A stretch of 64,000 bases of DNA from Massilia sp. UMI-21 (GTDB taxonomy: Bacteria > Pseudomonadota > Gammaproteobacteria > Burkholderiales > Burkholderiaceae_D), in contig CP063848.1 of NCBI GenBank assembly GCA_015277795.1, positions 3,844,001 through 3,908,000 on the forward strand, in the 5' to 3' direction. The notes under the pieces were generated by a model, which did not search any database, was not told the origin of the DNA, and saw nothing but the letters and a program-made list of their open reading frames with translations. A program made the position numbers and the translations under genes. This document shows, in pieces, positions 39,604 through 47,322 of this stretch. The first letter of the stretch is position 1. Every line of letters begins with the position of its first letter.

Positions 39604-40637
39604 GCGGGTTTCCTCTCGTCCTTCCGGTGGTAGCGCACGACTTCCTGGTCGATGGCGCCGAAGATGCTGGCGCCTTCCTGGTCGACCATCTCGATGCGCA
39701 CGGTGTCACCATAGCGCAGGAAGGAGGTCGCCGGCTTGCCCTGTTCAATCGTCTCGTACATGCGCACCTCGGCCAGGCAGCAGTAGCCGACGCCGCCGCC
39801 CTCGATGCTGGAACCATGCAGGCCGCCCTGCTTGTTGGACACCGTGCCCGAGCCGATGATGCTGCCCGCGCCCAGTTCGCGCGTCATGGCGGCATGCGCC
39901 ACCAGCTGGGCGAAACTGAAGCTCATGTCCTCGCCCGCGTTGGGGCGGCCGAAGGGGCTGTCGTTGAGCGTCACCAGCAGCGGCAGGTGCAGCTTGCTGT
40001 CCTGCCAGGCATCGCCCAACTCGTCAGGTGTCACCGCCACCGGCGAAAACGCGCTGGCCGGCTTCGACTGGTAGAAGCCGAAGCCCTTGCCCAGCTCGTT
40101 CGGGATCAGGTTGCGCAGCGAGACGTCGTTGACCAGCATCACCAGGCGGATCGCGCGGGCCGCTTCTTCGACCGAGGCGCCCATCGGCACGTCGCCGGTC
40201 ACCACCGCGACCTCGGCCTCCAGGTCCACGCCCCACTCTTCCGACAGCACCGCGATCGGGTCGCAGGGGCCGACGAAGGAATCGGAACCGCCCTGGTACA
40301 TCAGCGGATCGGTATAGAAGGAGGCCGGCACCTCGGCATTGCGCGCCTTGCGCACCAGCTCGACGTGGTTGATGTAGGCCGAACCGTCGCACCATTGGTA
40401 GGCACGCGGCAACGGCGAATGGCATGCTTCCTCGATGAAGGACTCGGCCTTGTCGGCGGTGCCGGCGTTCAGGCGCTCGTAGACCTTGTGCAACTGGGGC
40501 GCGATCTCGTCCCAGTTGTCCAGCGCGCACTGCAGCGTGCGCGCGATTTTCGGCACGGCCTGGCAGGTAACCAGGTCGCGGCTGACGACGACCAGCGTGC
40601 CGTCGCGGCCGCCGGTCTTGAGGGTGGCGAGTTTCAT
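39600..40637 (-). CDS. Fumarylacetoacetate hydrolase family protein
   Basis: The 345-residue enzyme has the FAH fold with metal-binding EVAVVTGDVPMGASVEEA and later GSGTVSNKQGG and FLRYGDTVRIEM. With maiA just after it, cleavage of fumarylacetoacetate to fumarate and acetoacetate is the most likely reaction; fumarylpyruvate is an alternative. The first dioxygenase of the pathway is not in the window. It is divergent to a LysR gene. Confidence 0.88.
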   Translation of the reverse strand: MKLATLKTGGRDGTLVVVSRDLVTCQAVPKIARTLQCALDNWDEIAPQLHKVYERLNAGTADKAESFIEEACHSPLPRAYQWCDGSAYINHVELVRKARNAEVPASFYTDPLMYQGGSDSFVGPCDPIAVLSEEWGVDLEAEVAVVTGDVPMGASVEEAARAIRLVMLVNDVSLRNLIPNELGKGFGFYQSKPASAFSPVAVTPDELGDAWQDSKLHLPLLVTLNDSPFGRPNAGEDMSFSFAQLVAHAAMTRELGAGSIIGSGTVSNKQGGLHGSSIEGGGVGYCCLAEVRMYETIEQGKPATSFLRYGDTVRIEMVDQEGASIFGAIDQEVVRYHRKDERKPA

Positions 40638-40715
40638 GGGGTTTCCTTTGCAAATAATGACTTTTCGCCATTAGAGAGCAAATCGTACTATCATTCAAAC
40701 AGTATTTTTCACCCG

Positions 40716-40738
40716 ATTTATCAGCTTATCTTATAAAT
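40716..40738. promoter_or_regulatory. Candidate LysR-type operator (T-N11-A dyad)
   Basis: ATTTAT and ATAAAT form a perfect dyad around an 11-bp spacer in the AT-rich divergent region. Its centre is about 30 bp upstream of the LysR start and 90 bp upstream of the fah start, the usual layout for LysR autoregulation and activation of a divergent operon. Confidence 0.5.
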
Positions 40739-40756
40739 CCTTTCATAAATTCACCG

Positions 40757-41668
40757 ATGAATCCGACCTTGCGCCAGATGCGCGCGTTCGTGGCCCTGGC
40801 CAGGACGGGTAACTTTACGCTCGCCGCCCAAAGCATGCACGTGACGCAATCGGCGCTCTCGGGTTTGATCAAGGAGCTCGAGCAGACCCTGGGCGCCAAG
40901 GTGGTGGACCGCAGCACGCGCCGCGCCCTGCTCACCGACATCGGCAAGGAACTGTATCCGCTGTTCAGCCAGATGATCGAGGACCTGGACGGCGCACTGG
41001 CCAATGTCGCCGACCATACCCGCCTCAAGAAAGGGATCGTCCGGATCGCCGCGCCCCAGTTGCTGTCCTGCACCCTGATGCCGCAGGCCATGGCCGCCTA
41101 CCGCGCCTTGCACCCCGACATCGAGGTCCACCTGGGCGACAGCGCGGTGGAAAGCGTGATCGCGCGGGTGTTGTCGGGCGAAGCCGACTTCGGCATCGGC
41201 CCGGAACGCGCGCCGGCGCCGCCGCTCGATGCAAAGCTGCTGTTCGAGATGCCCTTCGCGGTGGTGTTCCCGAAGGGGCACGAACTCGCAGGTGCGGCGC
41301 AGGTGCGCTGGAAAGACGTGGCGCGCTACCCGCTGATCTCGCTGCAGGGCCAGTTCACCGAGCGCCTGCTGGACGAGGTGCATGCCTCATTGCACGAACC
41401 CTTGCGCGAGGTGCCGGTCAAGCCCGCCAATGAAGTGACCTTCATGACCACCGCGCTGGCGATGGCCGCCGCCGGACTCGGGATCACGGTCTGCCTGCCC
41501 TACGCGGCGCCGCTGGCCACGCTCTACGGCCTGGAAATGCGCCCCTTGGCGGAGCCGGTGCTGACGCGCCGCTTCTTCCTCTACACGCGCCCCGGGCGCT
41601 CGCTGTCGCCGGCGGCGGAGAGTTTCATCGGCTTCCTCGACGAATTCACGAGGCAAGCGCAGGCGTAG
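40757..41668 (+). CDS. LysR family transcriptional regulator
   Basis: A 303-residue regulator: winged helix (about 1-60; LRQMRAFVALARTGNFTLAA and SALSGLIKELEQTLGAKVVD) and a periplasmic-binding-like effector domain. It is divergent to the fah-maiA operon and probably controls it, with a pathway intermediate as coinducer. The stop codon TAG lies in the GTAG end of repeat copy F. Confidence 0.93.
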   Translation: MNPTLRQMRAFVALARTGNFTLAAQSMHVTQSALSGLIKELEQTLGAKVVDRSTRRALLTDIGKELYPLFSQMIEDLDGALANVADHTRLKKGIVRIAAPQLLSCTLMPQAMAAYRALHPDIEVHLGDSAVESVIARVLSGEADFGIGPERAPAPPLDAKLLFEMPFAVVFPKGHELAGAAQVRWKDVARYPLISLQGQFTERLLDEVHASLHEPLREVPVKPANEVTFMTTALAMAAAGLGITVCLPYAAPLATLYGLEMRPLAEPVLTRRFFLYTRPGRSLSPAAESFIGFLDEFTRQAQA

Positions 41669-41755
41669 CGCGGTCGGCTCTGCCGGCCGCGCGTTCAAGC
41701 TTGCGACAGAGCTGCCATTGCTTGGACGCGTGCACGGCGCAGCCGCGCACCCTAC
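41665..41755. repeat. GTAGGGTGG palindromic element, diverged copy F
   Basis: The left end GTAGCGCGG is diverged; the left stem is GCGGTCGGC-TCT-GCCGGCCGC, and the right end reads CGCACCCTAC. The left TAG is the stop codon of the LysR gene. Confidence 0.75.
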
Positions 41756-41766
41756 AATACTGCACC

Positions 41767-42339
41767 ATGTCTCTCAATACCGTCGAAATCAACCGCCTGA
41801 TGAACCGCTTCGACAGCCATGACAGCGTCTGGCTGTTCGGCTACGGTTCCCTGATCTGGAAGGCCGACTTCCCCTTCCTCGAGCGCCGCCCCGCCTCCAT
41901 CGCCGGCTGGAGCCGCCGCTTCTGGCAGGGTTCGCACGACCACCGCGGCACCGAAAGCGCGCCGGGACGGGTGGCGACCCTGGCGCCGCTCGAGGGCGCC
42001 AGCTGCCACGGCATGGCCTACCTGGTCACGCCCGAGGAATTCGCCCACCTCGACCACCGCGAGAAGAACGGCTACCTGCGCCTGGCCACCGACATGACAT
42101 TCGAGGACGGCAGCGTCGCGGAAGGCATCGTCTACATTGCCACGCACGACAACGCCGCCTTCCTCGGCCCGGCCAGCGAACAGGACATCGCGCGCCAGAT
42201 CGCCACCGCGCGCGGCCCGAGCGGCCCCAACAGCGAATACCTGCTGGCGCTGGCCGAGGCGCTGCGCGCGCTGGGCAAGCACGACGAGCACGTGCACGCG
42301 ATCGAGGCGCACCTGCGCAGCCTGCTGCCGGAGGCGTGA
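41767..42339 (+). CDS. Gamma-glutamylcyclotransferase (ChaC-like)
   Basis: A 190-residue cytosolic enzyme. The substrate-binding loop is VWLFGYGSLIW, and the catalytic acid is in LDHREKNGYLRL. ChaC-type enzymes cut glutathione to 5-oxoproline and Cys-Gly. The ATG is close to the right end of repeat F. Confidence 0.92.
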   Translation: MSLNTVEINRLMNRFDSHDSVWLFGYGSLIWKADFPFLERRPASIAGWSRRFWQGSHDHRGTESAPGRVATLAPLEGASCHGMAYLVTPEEFAHLDHREKNGYLRLATDMTFEDGSVAEGIVYIATHDNAAFLGPASEQDIARQIATARGPSGPNSEYLLALAEALRALGKHDEHVHAIEAHLRSLLPEA

Positions 42340-42446
42340 GCAAACACCGCGCGGCTGTCGGCCCGATGCCCGGTTCCAGGCCGGCGCAAGTGAGCTAGAA
42401 TCATCGAACCATCACAAGCGCCGAGCGCGCCATAAGGAGAACGGGA

Positions 42447-42920
42447 ATGTCCAAAAAGATGCTGGCGGTATGGTGTGTTGCCCTGCTGTCCGCGCTGCAG
42501 CCTGCCGCGGCGCAAACGAAAGCCGCCGAGCCGGCGATCCAGTACGACGCCGAGCTGGCAAAATCGCTCGGCGCCGACGAGCGCGGCATGCGTGGCTACG
42601 TGCTGGTGATCCTAAAGACCGGAACGAAAAAGATCGAAGACAAGGCCGAGCGCGCCAAGATCTTCGAGGGCCACTTCGCCAACATGGACAGGCTCGCGGC
42701 CGACAAGAAGCTGGTCCTTGCCGGCCCGCTGGACGGCAAGGAAGGCCGGCGCGGCATCTTCGTCATGGCCACGCCCGACATCGCGCAAGCCAGGACCTGG
42801 GTGGAGACCGATCCGGTCATCATCAGCGGCGAGATGGTGGCCGACTACCACCAGCTGTATGGCACGGCGGCATTGATGATGCTGAACGACGTCCACAACA
42901 AGATACAGAAGAAGCAGTAA
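42447..42920 (+). CDS. Secreted YCII-domain protein
   Basis: The 157-residue product has a signal peptide (MSKKMLAVWCVALLSALQPAAA). The rest is a YCII-like dimeric alpha/beta barrel (RGYVLVILKTG, GHFANMDRLAADKKLVLAG, GPLDGKEGRRGIFVM). YCII proteins are usually cytosolic; this is a secreted version of unknown role. AAGGAG lies upstream of the ATG. Confidence 0.8.
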   Translation: MSKKMLAVWCVALLSALQPAAAQTKAAEPAIQYDAELAKSLGADERGMRGYVLVILKTGTKKIEDKAERAKIFEGHFANMDRLAADKKLVLAGPLDGKEGRRGIFVMATPDIAQARTWVETDPVIISGEMVADYHQLYGTAALMMLNDVHNKIQKKQ

Positions 42921-42952
42921 TCCACGCAGGCCGGGCCGGCGCAAGCCTGTTC

Positions 42953-44137
42953 TTAGAACAGGTCCAGCTGCCCCGCCGTCTTGCCACCGGCATTGCCGGC
43001 AGGGGGCGCCGCACGCGCCGGCACGGTGAGCGGCTTGCGAAACCGCGCGCCGTCCAGCATGCCGAAGCGCCCGCGATACTCCCCCATTCCCAGCCGGTCT
43101 ACGGCTTTCGAAAAACGCTGGCGGATCAGGTCGGCCCACACACCCTCGCCGTGCATGCGCTGGCTGAAATCGCTGTCGTAGTCCTTGCCGCCGCGCAGGT
43201 CGCGAATGCGGTTCATGACGCGTTGGGCCCGGTCGGGGAAATGCGCCTGCAGCCATTCCTGGAACAGCGGGTTGACCTCCCAGGGCAGCCGCAGCACCGT
43301 GTAGTGCGCGCCGATGGCGCCGGCATCGTGCGCCGCTTCCAGGATGCGTTCGATCTCCGGCTCGGTGACAAAAGGAATGATGGGTGCGACGCTCACGCTG
43401 ACCGGAATGCCGGCGTCGGTGAGCGTGCGAATGGTGCGCAGGCGGCGTGCCGGCGCGGCCGCACGCGGTTCCAGCGTGCGTGAAATGGCCGGGTCGAGCG
43501 TGGTCAGGGTGATCGCGGCGCAAGCCTGGCGCTGCGCCGCCATCGGGGCGATCAGGTCGATGTCGCGCTCGATCAGCGACGACTTGGTGATGAGCCCGAC
43601 CGGATGCCGGCACTCGTGCAGCACCTCGAGCACCGCGCGCGTCAGGCGCCACTCACGCTCGCAAGGTTGGTAGGCGTCGGTATTGACGCCGATGGCGATG
43701 TGCTCGGGCACATAGCCCGGCCTGGCCAGCTCGCGCCGCAGCAGCTCGGCCGCGTTCACCTTGGCGAACAGGCGGCTTTCGAAGTCGAGCCCCGGCGACA
43801 GACCGAGGTAGCTGTGCGTGGGCCGGGCGAAACAATAGATGCAGCCGTGCTCGCAGCCGCGGTAGGGATTCAGCGAGACATTGAACGGGATGTCGGGCGA
43901 GGTATTGCGGGTGAGGATGCTCTTGGCCACCTCGTCGCTGACGACGGTCTTGACAGCGGATGCCGCGTCTTCGTCGCGCTCCCAGCCGTCATCGAACGCT
44001 TCGCGGCCATTGACTTCGTATCGGCCCTGCAGGTTCGACACCGCGCCGCGCCCCTTCCTTGCCGCGAGCGGACGCGGGCCGAGCATGGGCTGCTCGTCCA
44101 CGGGCTGGCGCTGGCTTGCTTGAGGGCGGTCGGACAC
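42953..44137 (-). CDS. PA0069 family radical SAM protein, SOS-regulated
   Basis: The 394-residue protein has the radical SAM cluster motif NPYRGCEHGCIYCF (CxxxCxxC) at about residue 93 and ends in GQLDLF. It belongs to the family related to SplB-type and Rv2578c/PA0069 proteins; its substrate is unknown. The GTG start at 44137 has GGAG 5 bp upstream. A perfect LexA box stands 13 bp before the start. The C-terminal GQLDLF resembles a beta-clamp-binding peptide (QLxLF), which would place the protein at replication or repair sites; this is inference. Confidence 0.9.
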   Translation of the reverse strand: MSDRPQASQRQPVDEQPMLGPRPLAARKGRGAVSNLQGRYEVNGREAFDDGWERDEDAASAVKTVVSDEVAKSILTRNTSPDIPFNVSLNPYRGCEHGCIYCFARPTHSYLGLSPGLDFESRLFAKVNAAELLRRELARPGYVPEHIAIGVNTDAYQPCEREWRLTRAVLEVLHECRHPVGLITKSSLIERDIDLIAPMAAQRQACAAITLTTLDPAISRTLEPRAAAPARRLRTIRTLTDAGIPVSVSVAPIIPFVTEPEIERILEAAHDAGAIGAHYTVLRLPWEVNPLFQEWLQAHFPDRAQRVMNRIRDLRGGKDYDSDFSQRMHGEGVWADLIRQRFSKAVDRLGMGEYRGRFGMLDGARFRKPLTVPARAAPPAGNAGGKTAGQLDLF

Positions 44138-44147
44138 CTTGACTCCA

Positions 44148-44167
44148 TACTGTGCATTTATACAGCA
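44148..44167 (-). promoter_or_regulatory. LexA (SOS) box upstream of the radical SAM gene
   Basis: The core CTGT-GCATTTAT-ACAG (44150-44165) fits the CTGT-N8-ACAG consensus exactly, with TA before it. It is upstream only of the PA0069-family gene, since the other neighbour ends here. The Pseudomonas PA0069 gene is a recognised LexA target, to my knowledge. Confidence 0.85.
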
Positions 44168-44191
44168 TGGTACGCCTTGCCCGGCTCGATT

Positions 44192-44821
44192 TCAAGTCCC
44201 GCCCGACGCAGGCAGGTAAGCGGCCTGCTGCCCCACGAAGCCTTCGAAGGCGTCCAGCAGCGACTGGAAGCTCGCCCCCTCGCCTTCCAGCTGCGCCAGC
44301 GCCAGCGCCGCCGCTTCCAGCGAAGACAGCTGGTGCGGCGCATGCGCCTTGCGAATCCGGTAGTTCGACGGCGCCACGTCCTGCAATGCCAGCCGCGGCA
44401 AGCGCTGAAGAAGCGGGTTCAGGTACAGCATCTTGCGGCTCTTGCGCCAGGTGGCGTCCAGCACGACCAGGCGCAGGCGCCCGGCCTCGAGCGGCGTCCA
44501 GGCCGGCGGCGCCGGCAGGCCGGCGTCGCCCGGCGTGTCCGGGTACAGCAGCACCGGCACCCGGCCATCCGCATGCAGCAGCGCTCCCAGTTCCGCGCCA
44601 TCGAAGCCTTCGCCCACCGCCACCACACTGCCGGCCACGCTCAGGTGCAGCAGGCGCGCGCTGTTCTTGGCGTTGTTCACCTCCAGCGGATGCTGCAGCA
44701 CCAGCAGCGCCGCGCGCGGTTCGACGCGCGTGATCCAGCGGCAGATGCAGGCCGACCGGGCGCGCAGGCAGGTGGCGCAGCGCGCGCGCTTCACGGTGGC
44801 CTCGCTCATGGCGCGGCTCAT
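44192..44821 (-). CDS. DTW domain protein (tRNA-uridine aminocarboxypropyltransferase, TapT-like)
   Basis: A 209-residue protein with an N-terminal zinc-type CATCLRARSACICRW motif, the DATW motif in VVLDATWRKSRKMLYL and the YRIRKAHAPHQLSSLEA block. Such enzymes make acp3U in tRNA. Its ATG overlaps the stop of the efflux outer-membrane gene by 4 bp, so it is coupled to a drug efflux operon. Confidence 0.9.
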   Translation of the reverse strand: MSRAMSEATVKRARCATCLRARSACICRWITRVEPRAALLVLQHPLEVNNAKNSARLLHLSVAGSVVAVGEGFDGAELGALLHADGRVPVLLYPDTPGDAGLPAPPAWTPLEAGRLRLVVLDATWRKSRKMLYLNPLLQRLPRLALQDVAPSNYRIRKAHAPHQLSSLEAAALALAQLEGEGASFQSLLDAFEGFVGQQAAYLPASGGT

Positions 44822-46239
44822 TGCACAATCCCCCAGCCGCCGCCCAGCGCGCGGTACAGGTCGACGTGCGCCGCCAGCAGGCTGGCGCGCAGCTGCAAGA
44901 CGGTGTTCTCGGCGCTGAAGGCATTGCGCTGGGCGTCCAGCTCTTCCAGGTAGGACGCGTAGCCATTGGCGTAGCGGTTGTGCGCCACGCGCAGCACTTC
45001 GAGCGCGGCCGTGCGGCGCGCCTCGGCCTCCAGCAGCTGGCGCCGCAGGCCCTCGATGGCGGCCAGCGCGTTGTCGGTTTCGGCAAAGGCGCCGCGCACC
45101 ACGTTCTCGTAGGCGAACAGGGCGCGGTCACGCACCGTCCCCGCGATCTCGGCCTGGGCGCGCAGGCGGCCGCCGTCGAACAGGGGCGCCAGCACGCTGC
45201 CGCCGATGCTCCACAGCGCGACGGGCGATTGCAGCAGGCGGCCCAGGCTGGCGCCCTGCGCACCGAGCGACGCGCTCAGGCGGATCGATGGCAGCAACTG
45301 GTCGCGCGCCGCCGCCAGGCTGGCGTCGGCTGCCGCCAGCGCGCGCTCGGCCTGGGCGATGTCGGGCCGGCGCCGCAGCAGTTCGGACGGCAGGCCGGGA
45401 GCGGGCGCCGGCACGCGCACGTCCAGCAGCGGCACGCCGCGCGCGACCAGGCCCGGGCTGGCCCCGGCCAGCAAAGCCAGCGCCTGTTCCTGCTGGGCGA
45501 TCGCGCGTTCCAGCTGGGGCACCACGCCGGCCGTGGCGCGCAGCTCGGCCTCGGCCTGCGACATTTCCAGGCGCGAGCTGTAGCCGACCTCGAACTGGTG
45601 GCGCGCCAGCGCGAAGGAACGCTCGCGCGAAGCCAGGGTCGCCCGCGCCAGCGCCAGCTGGGCGTCCAGCCCCAGCAGGTTGAGGTAGCCGGAAGCGGTG
45701 CTTGCCGCCACCGACAGCGCCGCCGCGTCCAGCGCGGCTTCCTGCGACAGGGCCTCGAAGCGCGCGGCCCGCGTGGTGTCGGCCAGGCGCCCGAACAGGT
45801 CGAGCTCATAGGCCGCCTGCACCGCGCCGGCCACGGAGGTCACCTCGACCGGCTGGCCGAACGGACCGATGGCGCGTGCGCGGGTCGGCCCGAAGGACAG
45901 GTTCAGCGCGGGGACGGCGGCGCTGGCCGCGACCCGCACCCGCGCCCGGTATTCCTGCAGGCGCGCGCGGGCGATGCGCAGGTCGCCGTTATTGGCCAGC
46001 GCACGTTGCACCAGGGCGCCGAGCTGCGGATCGCCGAGGGCCTGCCACCAGTCGCGCGCCACTGCCGCGTCGAACGCCGACGGCGTGCGCCAGGCCTGCG
46101 GCACCTGCAGCGTCGGCGCCGGGGCCGGCTGCGGCGCCGGCCGGGGCACGCTCGCGCAGCCGGCCAGCAGCAGCGCTGCACACGGCGCGGCAAACCGGGC
46201 GGCAAATAGCGGTGCCATCGGATACGCAGCGCGCCTCAT
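44818..46239 (-). CDS. Efflux outer-membrane lipoprotein, NodT family (TolC-like)
   Basis: A 473-residue outer-membrane factor with lipobox LLLAGCAS, two OMF repeats (LNLSFGPTRA..., SIRLSASLGAQ) and the AYELDLFGRL signature. It forms the exit duct of the tripartite pump encoded with the HlyD and MFS genes. Start ATG 46239 overlaps the HlyD stop (ATGA); a longer open frame starts inside HlyD. Confidence 0.93.
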   Translation of the reverse strand: MRRAAYPMAPLFAARFAAPCAALLLAGCASVPRPAPQPAPAPTLQVPQAWRTPSAFDAAVARDWWQALGDPQLGALVQRALANNGDLRIARARLQEYRARVRVAASAAVPALNLSFGPTRARAIGPFGQPVEVTSVAGAVQAAYELDLFGRLADTTRAARFEALSQEAALDAAALSVAASTASGYLNLLGLDAQLALARATLASRERSFALARHQFEVGYSSRLEMSQAEAELRATAGVVPQLERAIAQQEQALALLAGASPGLVARGVPLLDVRVPAPAPGLPSELLRRRPDIAQAERALAAADASLAAARDQLLPSIRLSASLGAQGASLGRLLQSPVALWSIGGSVLAPLFDGGRLRAQAEIAGTVRDRALFAYENVVRGAFAETDNALAAIEGLRRQLLEAEARRTAALEVLRVAHNRYANGYASYLEELDAQRNAFSAENTVLQLRASLLAAHVDLYRALGGGWGIVQ

Positions 46240-47321
46240 CGCACTTCCCTGTCCGCGGCGGCGGTGTCGATGGTCGCCACCACCGACATGCCGGGCCGCA
46301 GGCGCCGCGCCAGCGGCTGGTTCGGGTCGATGCTGATCCGCACCGGGATGCGCTGGGCGATCTTGACGAAGTTGCCGGTCGCATTGTCGGGCGTGATCAC
46401 CGAGAATTCGGAGCCGGTCGCCGGCGCGATCCGTTCCACGCGGCCGCGCAAGCCCGCGTCGCCCAGGGCGTCCACCGTGAAGCGCACCGGCTGGCCCAGG
46501 CGCACGTTCGCCATCTGCGTTTCCTTCAGGTTGGCGATCACCCACAGCGCGTCCGGCACCAGGGCCGTGAGCTGGGCGCCGGCATTGACGAATGCGCCCT
46601 GGCGCACCGTCACCTGCCCCAGCTGGCCGTCGCGCGGCGCCACGATCCGGGTGTTCGACAGCGCGATCTCGGCCAGCCTGAGCTGCGCTTCGGCGTTGGC
46701 CACCGCGGCCTCCAGCGCGGTGCGGTTCACGCCCACCGAGCGCTGGTTCTGGCGCGCGATCTCGAGAGCCGCCCTGGCCTGGTCGCGCGCGGCCGCCGCC
46801 TGCGCACGGGCGGCGCGCGCGGCGTCGCGTTCGCGCGCCGACAGCGAACCGTCGGCCGCCAGTTGCTCCACCCGCCGCAGGTCGGCCTCGGCGCGCCGCG
46901 CCTGCGCTTCGCCCGCGGCCAGGGTCGCCCGGCTCTGCTCGATCGCGGCCTGGGCGCTGCGCTTGCTCTGCGCGTCGTTCTCGAGCGCGGCGCGGCGCGT
47001 GGCCAGTTCGGCGCGCGCCTGCGCCAGGCGCTGGATCGGAATACGGTCGTCGATGCGCAGCAACAGCTCGCCCTCGCGCACGGTCTGGAAATCCTGCACC
47101 AGCACTTGCGCCACATAGCCGCTCAACTGGGGACTGATGATGGTCACCTGCCCGGCCACCCGCGCGTTCTCGGTGCTCTGCAGCGCGCTGCGGAAGGGCG
47201 GCAGCTTCCAGGCGTAGAGCACCAGCAGCACCCCGGCCAGGGCGATGGCGCCGAAGGCCAGTGCGCTCAGCAGGATGCGGCGCGAACGTTTGTTGGCAGG
47301 TCTCGTGGATGGTTCTGGCAT
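46236..47321 (-). CDS. HlyD family periplasmic adaptor (EmrA-like)
   Basis: A 361-residue adaptor: N-terminal membrane helix (about 16-35), barrel-sandwich hybrid (VAGQVTIISPQLSGYVAQVLV), a long coiled-coil hairpin (about 95-210) and beta-barrel (ALWVIANLKETQMANVRLGQ). It links the MFS pump to the outer-membrane duct. It starts 1 bp after the MFS stop. Confidence 0.95.
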   Translation of the reverse strand: MPEPSTRPANKRSRRILLSALAFGAIALAGVLLVLYAWKLPPFRSALQSTENARVAGQVTIISPQLSGYVAQVLVQDFQTVREGELLLRIDDRIPIQRLAQARAELATRRAALENDAQSKRSAQAAIEQSRATLAAGEAQARRAEADLRRVEQLAADGSLSARERDAARAARAQAAAARDQARAALEIARQNQRSVGVNRTALEAAVANAEAQLRLAEIALSNTRIVAPRDGQLGQVTVRQGAFVNAGAQLTALVPDALWVIANLKETQMANVRLGQPVRFTVDALGDAGLRGRVERIAPATGSEFSVITPDNATGNFVKIAQRIPVRISIDPNQPLARRLRPGMSVVATIDTAAADREVR

Positions 47322-47322
47322 G

